Origin: Verrucomicrobiota bacterium
GTDB taxonomy: Bacteria; Verrucomicrobiota; Verrucomicrobiia; Opitutales; Opitutaceae
Direction: 5' to 3'
Length of the DNA: 50,919 bases
NCBI GenBank assembly: GCA_023430565.1
Contig: JAEZAD010000333.1
Coordinates: forward strand, 1-50,919
How positions within the stretch are numbered: position 1 is the stretch's first letter; each line of letters starts with the position of its first letter. The notes under the pieces were generated by a model. That model saw only the letters and a list, made by a program, of their open reading frames with translations, did not search any database and had not been told where the DNA came from. Below are positions 47,988 to 50,919 of the stretch, piece by piece. Both the position numbers and the translations under genes were made by a program.

Positions 47988-48347
47988 TTAGTGCGCGTGC
48001 GCGGACTTTTCCTTCTTCGCGGGGTCTTTGGCGTTTTTGGCGGCGTCGATCCTGGCGAGGAAGCGAGCGGGTTCGGCTTTGAAATCTTCCTCGCAGCCGT
48101 CGCAGCAGAAGAGGACGAGGCGGTCGGGCTGGCCTTTGACGCGGTAGATGCGTTCGGGGGCGTCGCCCATGCTGCCGAGTTCTTCGTCGGAGACGACGCA
48201 GACCTTAAGCGGGTAGGAGGCGCGGGCTTTTTCGAGCCAGGCGGCGTCGGCTTTGGACGCGGGCAGGAGTTGGCCGGTTTCGGCGGCGAAGAGCGGTGCG
48301 GCGAGGAAAAGCGCGGCGGCGAGGAGGGAGAGGAGATGTTGTTTCAT
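47988..48347 (-). CDS. Exported Cys-rich metal-binding protein (TRASH/YHS-like), first gene of the cus operon
   Basis: A 119-residue exported protein with a signal peptide (about 1-22). The mature domain YPLKVCVVSDEELGSMGD...RLVLFCCDGCEEDFKAEPARFLARID matches the TRASH/YHS-like pattern, in which C...CC..C binds a soft metal, and the C-terminus is Lys-rich with a final HAH. It likely carries copper in the periplasm to CusCBA. The start codon lies 17 bases after the promoter-like element P2, so the transcript may have almost no leader; no Shine-Dalgarno sequence is seen. Confidence 0.82.
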   Translation of the reverse strand: MKQHLLSLLAAALFLAAPLFAAETGQLLPASKADAAWLEKARASYPLKVCVVSDEELGSMGDAPERIYRVKGQPDRLVLFCCDGCEEDFKAEPARFLARIDAAKNAKDPAKKEKSAHAH

Positions 48348-48364
48348 AGGGAGGGTTCGGGAGG

Positions 48365-48394
48365 GTTAACCCCCAACGGCGGGAATCCCTCGAA
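48365..48394 (-). promoter_or_regulatory. Candidate ECF promoter P2 of the cus operon
   Basis: On the - strand TTCGAGGG, 14 bases, GGGTTAAC; both blocks and the spacing are identical to P1. The proximal block overlaps a GGGTTAACCC palindrome. It ends 17 bases before the start codon. Confidence 0.62.
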
Positions 48395-48399
48395 AATTC

Positions 48400-48428
48400 T
48401 TTGAGGGAAAGGCGCCGGTGGGGTTTAG
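48400..48428 (+). promoter_or_regulatory. Candidate ECF promoter P3 of the CnrYXH-like operon
   Basis: On the + strand TTTGAGGG, 13 bases, GGGTTTAG, a close variant of P1 and P2 pointing the other way. Its upstream block is 5 bases from that of P2, so the two operons share one back-to-back control region. It ends 16 bases before the ATG. Confidence 0.5.
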
Positions 48429-48444
48429 AGGGGAGGAGAACGAC

Positions 48445-48747
48445 ATGAATTCCTCTGAAACCAAATTGACGCAAATGCTGGGCGCGTGGCGGGTGACGCC
48501 GAAACCGGCGCCCAACTTTCGCCCGCAGGTGTGGGAGCGAATTCGACGGGCCGGGAATGAGAGCTGGGCCGGGTATGTGCGCGGGCATTTCGCCGGGTGG
48601 GCGATGGGCGCGGCCGTGGCGGTGGCGGTCGCGGGTTGGACGGGCCATGCGATGGCGCGGGCGAAACTCGACTCGGGTCGCGAGCGGATGGTGGTGTCGT
48701 ATTTGAGCGAGCTGGATCCGCGGGTGCTGGCGAAGCTGGATCACTGA
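48445..48747 (+). CDS. CnrY-like short transmembrane anti-sigma candidate
   Basis: A 100-residue protein with a cytosolic N-terminus (about 1-48; LTQMLGAWRVTPKPAPNFRPQVWERIRR), one transmembrane helix (about 50-66, WAMGAAVAVAVAGWTG) and a short outer part. Size, topology and position before a periplasmic sensor and an ECF sigma match CnrY of the CnrYXH system, where the short N-terminal segment clamps the sigma factor. Sequence identity to CnrY is not claimed. AGGAG lies at good spacing before the ATG. The stop is 2 bases before the next start. Confidence 0.65.
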   Translation: MNSSETKLTQMLGAWRVTPKPAPNFRPQVWERIRRAGNESWAGYVRGHFAGWAMGAAVAVAVAGWTGHAMARAKLDSGRERMVVSYLSELDPRVLAKLDH

Positions 48748-48749
48748 CG

Positions 48750-49232
48750 ATGAGAAATCTGCTGATTTCGCTCGGGCTGGTTTTGGCGGTGGCGGCGGGG
48801 GCCGGGGTGGTCGCGTATCGGAGTGTTGGAGACGCGACCGTCGAGCGGGCGCTGAAGGAGCGGGATGCGATGGCGTGGTTGCGGGCGGACTTCGAGCTGA
48901 CGGACGCGCAGTTCGCGGCGATCAAGGAGCTGCACGACAGCTACTCCGTCGTGTGCGCGGAGCATTGCCTCGAGATTCAGAAGGCGAGTGCGGCGCTCGA
49001 GCGGCTGAAGCAGGAGGCGCCGGCCGATGCGCGAACGATTGCGGCGGCGGAGCGGCGGGTGGAGGAGTTGCGGCTTGTGTGCGAGTCGGCGATTGCGACG
49101 CACGTGCGTCGGTGTGCGGCGGAGATGACGCCGGCGGCCGGGGAGCGCTACCTCGCGCTGGTGCTGCCGAAGATCAAGGATTTCGACCATCAAGCGCCGC
49201 CGGACCTGGGGCTGAACCGGCATCGTCACTGA
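48750..49232 (+). CDS. CnrX-like periplasmic metal sensor
   Basis: A 160-residue protein with an N-terminal membrane anchor (about 1-23) and a helical hairpin periplasmic domain. FELTDAQFAAIKELHDSYSVVCAEHCLEIQKA and ATHVRRCAAEMTPAAGERYLALVLPKI fit the Spy/CnrX-type heavy-metal sensor fold. Likely ligands are H62, C69, H72, C73, C111, H118, C122 and M126; CnrX uses His-x3-His and His-x3-Met, so the extra cysteines suggest a softer metal such as Cu(I). It would hold or release the CnrY-like protein. The C-terminus ends NRHRH. Confidence 0.72.
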   Translation: MRNLLISLGLVLAVAAGAGVVAYRSVGDATVERALKERDAMAWLRADFELTDAQFAAIKELHDSYSVVCAEHCLEIQKASAALERLKQEAPADARTIAAAERRVEELRLVCESAIATHVRRCAAEMTPAAGERYLALVLPKIKDFDHQAPPDLGLNRHRH

Positions 49233-49349
49233 GGCGATGGAGCGAAGCGACCATGCCAGTTTTATGAACAATCCGCCGCGGAAAGTCGCGTATGTCGTTT
49301 TGAGCGGGGGGAGGAATCCACACGGAAGAGCTCAGGCGAAGGCCGCCCT

Positions 49350-49377
49350 GGATTCTTCGCTTCGCTCGGAATGACAG
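49350..49377. repeat. Dispersed repeat R1, copy d
   Basis: GGATTCTTCGCTTCGCTC followed by GGAATGACAG, 13 bases before the sigma gene start, inside the CnrYXH-like operon. Confidence 0.8.
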
Positions 49378-49389
49378 AAGTGGGAAACC

Positions 49390-49971
49390 ATGGCGACGGA
49401 GGATGAGCGAAGTTCAACCGCGGGCGAGGATCGGGAGCTGATGCGTCGTGTCCAGGTGGGGGACGAGGCGGCATTGGGACGGTTGATGGAGCGATGGGAG
49501 CTGCCGGTGAAGAGCGTGGTGGGAAGGATGGTGTTGAACGCGCGTGAGGCGGAGGAGCTGGCGCAGGAGACGTTTGTGCGGGTGTGGCAGCAGCGAGGGA
49601 AGTTTCGCGAAGGGGCGGAGTTTCGGCCGTGGGTGTTTGCGATTGCGGTGAATCTCGCGCGCAACCGGCTGCGGTGGTGGCGGAGGCGGCCGGACGTTTC
49701 GTTGCAGGAATGGAGCGAAACGTCGGAGATCGAAGATCGGAGATCGGAGATCGGGAGCCGCGCGGCGGAGGCGAAGGAGCGGAGCGCGGCGGTGCAGGCG
49801 GCGGTCGCGGAGTTGCCGATGAAATTGCGGGAGGCACTGGTGCTGTTCGAATACGAGCAGCTGTCGCATGCGGAGATCGCGGCGGCGGTGGGGGCGACGC
49901 CGAAGGCGGTGGAGACGCGGATCGCGCGGGCGCGGGAGAAGCTGCGCGACGCGTTGAAGCGGTGGGTGTGA
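49390..49971 (+). CDS. CnrH-like ECF RNA polymerase sigma factor
   Basis: A 193-residue ECF sigma factor. Region 2 spans about 14-98 (GDEAALGRLMERWELPVKSVVGRMV, EAEELAQETFVRVWQQRGKF, FRPWVFAIAVNLARNRLRWWRRR), region 4 about 138-190 (LPMKLREALVLFEYEQLSHAEIAAAVGATPKAVETRIARAREKLRDAL). Length equals that of CnrH-like factors. It follows the CnrY- and CnrX-like genes on the same strand, 157 bp away, the gap being partly an R1 repeat. Residues about 111-123 (TSEIEDRRSEIGS) in the region 2-4 linker are encoded by an R4 repeat. The targets are likely its own operon and metal-efflux genes. Confidence 0.92.
   Translation: MATEDERSSTAGEDRELMRRVQVGDEAALGRLMERWELPVKSVVGRMVLNAREAEELAQETFVRVWQQRGKFREGAEFRPWVFAIAVNLARNRLRWWRRRPDVSLQEWSETSEIEDRRSEIGSRAAEAKERSAAVQAAVAELPMKLREALVLFEYEQLSHAEIAAAVGATPKAVETRIARAREKLRDALKRWV
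49722..49757. repeat. Dispersed repeat R4, copy b, in-frame in the sigma linker
   Basis: GTCGGAGATCGAAGATCGG followed by AGATCGGAGATCGGGAG. It matches the intergenic copy at 15442-15470 and encodes residues about 111-123, between the two conserved sigma domains. Confidence 0.7.
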
Positions 49972-50002
49972 GGCCCAGGGGGCGAGCGCGTGGCCGCGGC
50001 TC

Positions 50003-50019
50003 GGCGGGGACGCCCCGCC
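50003..50019. repeat. R7 hairpin (GGCGGGG-ACG-CCCCGCC) beside a stop codon
   Basis: A perfect 7-bp GC stem with a 3-nt loop, directly downstream of the DUF2721 stop codon; CCTACC next to it contains that stop (- strand TAG). CTACC-containing relatives lie at the ends of the genes at 10738, 38233 and 50551. It may slow RNA decay or aid termination. Confidence 0.5.
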
Positions 50020-50481
50020 CTACCTGGACTGGGCGCGGGCGACTTCGAGTTGGACGGCGTGGAGGGAGACGAAGATGTCGCGAAGGAAGGCGACGAGGGA
50101 GGCGATCAGGAAGAGCACGCTCGTGACGAAGACGGCGACGAGGGGAAGGCCGGGTTCGCGGCCGAGGAAGGCGATGAAGAACAGGCCGAGGATGAGCACG
50201 CAGGAGGTGAGCATGCTGCAACCGGCGAAGGTGACGGCGAGGCGGATGAGGCGGGCGCGGCGCCACATGATGTCGAGCTGGCTGCCGAGGTGCTTGCGGT
50301 CGTCGCCGGCTGCGGCGCGGGCCTGGCCGGCGAGGCTGCGGGTGCGGTCGACGATGCGGCCCATGCGATTGGTGAGCGTGATGGTGAGCGCGCCGACGCC
50401 GGAGATGAGGATGACAGGCGAGATCGAAAGCTGGATGCTCGAGACGAGGGACGGCACGCCGTCGGGGGTGAGGAGGTCCAT
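50020..50481 (-). CDS. DUF2721 membrane protein
   Basis: A 153-residue protein with three hydrophobic segments: about 19-36 (LSISPVILISGVGALTITL), 80-105 (LAVTFAGCSMLTSCVLILGLFFIAFLG) and 110-134 (LPLVAVFVTSVLFLIASLVAFLRDI). The motif LTNRMGRIVDRTRSL after the first helix and SLHAVQLEV at the end are the DUF2721 signatures. Function unknown. It is on the same strand as the CusF-like gene 69 bp upstream and may be co-transcribed. Confidence 0.85.
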   Translation of the reverse strand: MDLLTPDGVPSLVSSIQLSISPVILISGVGALTITLTNRMGRIVDRTRSLAGQARAAAGDDRKHLGSQLDIMWRRARLIRLAVTFAGCSMLTSCVLILGLFFIAFLGREPGLPLVAVFVTSVLFLIASLVAFLRDIFVSLHAVQLEVARAQSR

Positions 50482-50550
50482 GGAGAAGGAGACAAATTCG
50501 TGAGCGCGGCCCGGCGGCGACCCCGACAGGTGGGGGCAGGCTGCCTCGCG

Positions 50551-50919
50551 CTACCTTTTGGTGATGTTTTCGAGATGGAAGCCGTCGTCGCGTTGGACGA
50601 GGGTGGCGGTGATGGCATCGCCTTTTTTTAGAGTTGGGAGGAGGGCGGGATCGACTTTGAAGAGCATGGTCATGGCGCGCATGTAGCCGGGGATTTCCTC
50701 GTGTTTCACGAGGAGGGCGGAGTCGTCGGGGCGGACGGCGACGATGGTGCCGCGGAGCGGGTGGCGGGCGACGGCGGTGTCGGATTTTTCGGAGTCGGGG
50801 GACGGAGTGGATTTATCGGCGGCGGCGGCTTCTTCGACGAAGCAGCAGCAGACGTCTTTGCCGGTGCAGCAGGAGCAGCCGCAGTTTTTTTCGGAGGAGG
50901 ATTTGTCGGCGGCGAGGGC
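50551..50919 (-). CDS. CusF-like periplasmic copper-binding protein (5' end outside window)
   Basis: The frame is open from the window edge and runs 122 residues to a stop at 50551. The C-terminal half (about residues 58-122) is a CusF-type OB-fold domain: HPLRGTIVAVRPDDSALLVKHEEIPGYMRAMTMLFKV, with the IPGYMRAMTM motif whose Met and His residues bind Cu(I). Before it lies a very Cys-rich stretch (NCGCSCCTGKDVCCCFVEE, about 12-30), which is unusual for CusF and adds a second soft-metal site. The start codon and any signal peptide are beyond base 50919. Confidence 0.85.
   Translation of the reverse strand, partial: ALAADKSSSEKNCGCSCCTGKDVCCCFVEEAAAADKSTPSPDSEKSDTAVARHPLRGTIVAVRPDDSALLVKHEEIPGYMRAMTMLFKVDPALLPTLKKGDAITATLVQRDDGFHLENITKR

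Overview
The window looks like chromosomal DNA of a Verrucomicrobiota bacterium, most likely Opitutaceae (Opitutus or Lacunisphaera relatives). This rests on very high GC, the protein families present (ECF sigma/anti-sigma/DUF4097 operon, Tat-exported Gfo/Idh/MocA oxidoreductase, GH140-type DUF4038 hydrolase, large TonB receptor, PocR-AraC regulator) and many short dispersed intergenic repeats. I saw no rRNA, tRNA, CRISPR array, transposase or phage gene. The + strand is G-rich over almost the whole window, so + genes mostly use G-ending codons and - genes C-ending codons; one replication strand probably covers the window.

Layout. 1-4.7 kb: rhomboid protease (5' end cut by the window edge), TPR protein with a duplicated leader, VOC protein, fatty-acid desaturase, small TonB-C-domain protein. 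5.3-8.0 kb: ECF sigma, zinc-finger anti-sigma and DUF4097 operon. 8.1-13.9 kb: MBL-fold hydrolase, LapA-like protein, alpha/beta hydrolase with an Asp nucleophile, GH140-like hydrolase, Gfo/Idh/MocA oxidoreductase. 14.0-18.5 kb: His-rich COG0523 metallochaperone GTPase divergent from a TonB receptor. 18.5-26.7 kb: czcCBA-type efflux operon with a CorC/CNNM protein and a His-rich lipoprotein. 26.8-36.5 kb: DegQ/HtrA protease, CusRS-like two-component pair, a sigma-like gene, a PocR-AraC regulator and a second signalling cluster (PAS kinase, receiver, receiver-kinase fusion, NarL-type regulator). 36.5-50.9 kb: copper/silver region with DUF4019 protein, CorE-like copper ECF sigma, secreted Cys protein, CopA-type ATPase, cytosolic copper-storage protein, cusCBA led by a Cys-rich metal-binding protein, a module resembling CnrY-CnrX-CnrH, DUF2721 protein and a truncated CusF-like protein.

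How it may work together. The copper genes cover export from the cytoplasm (CopA), export through the envelope (CusCBA), periplasmic metal carriage (CusF-like and Cys-rich proteins), cytosolic storage (Csp) and sensing (CorE-like sigma, CnrYXH-like module, CusRS-like pair). The main new observation is a promoter-like element, TTCGAGGG-N14-GGGTTAAC, found with identical spacing upstream of the CorE-like sigma gene and of the cus operon, with a close variant back-to-back in front of the CnrYXH-like operon. It ties these transcription units into a candidate ECF-controlled metal regulon.

A second theme is several families of short dispersed repeats. They sit at gene junctions inside operons, next to start or stop codons, and within coding sequence (a loop of CopA, the linker of the CnrH-like sigma, the C-termini of a sensor kinase and of CusA). 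They appear to be reshaping gene ends and protein linkers in this lineage.
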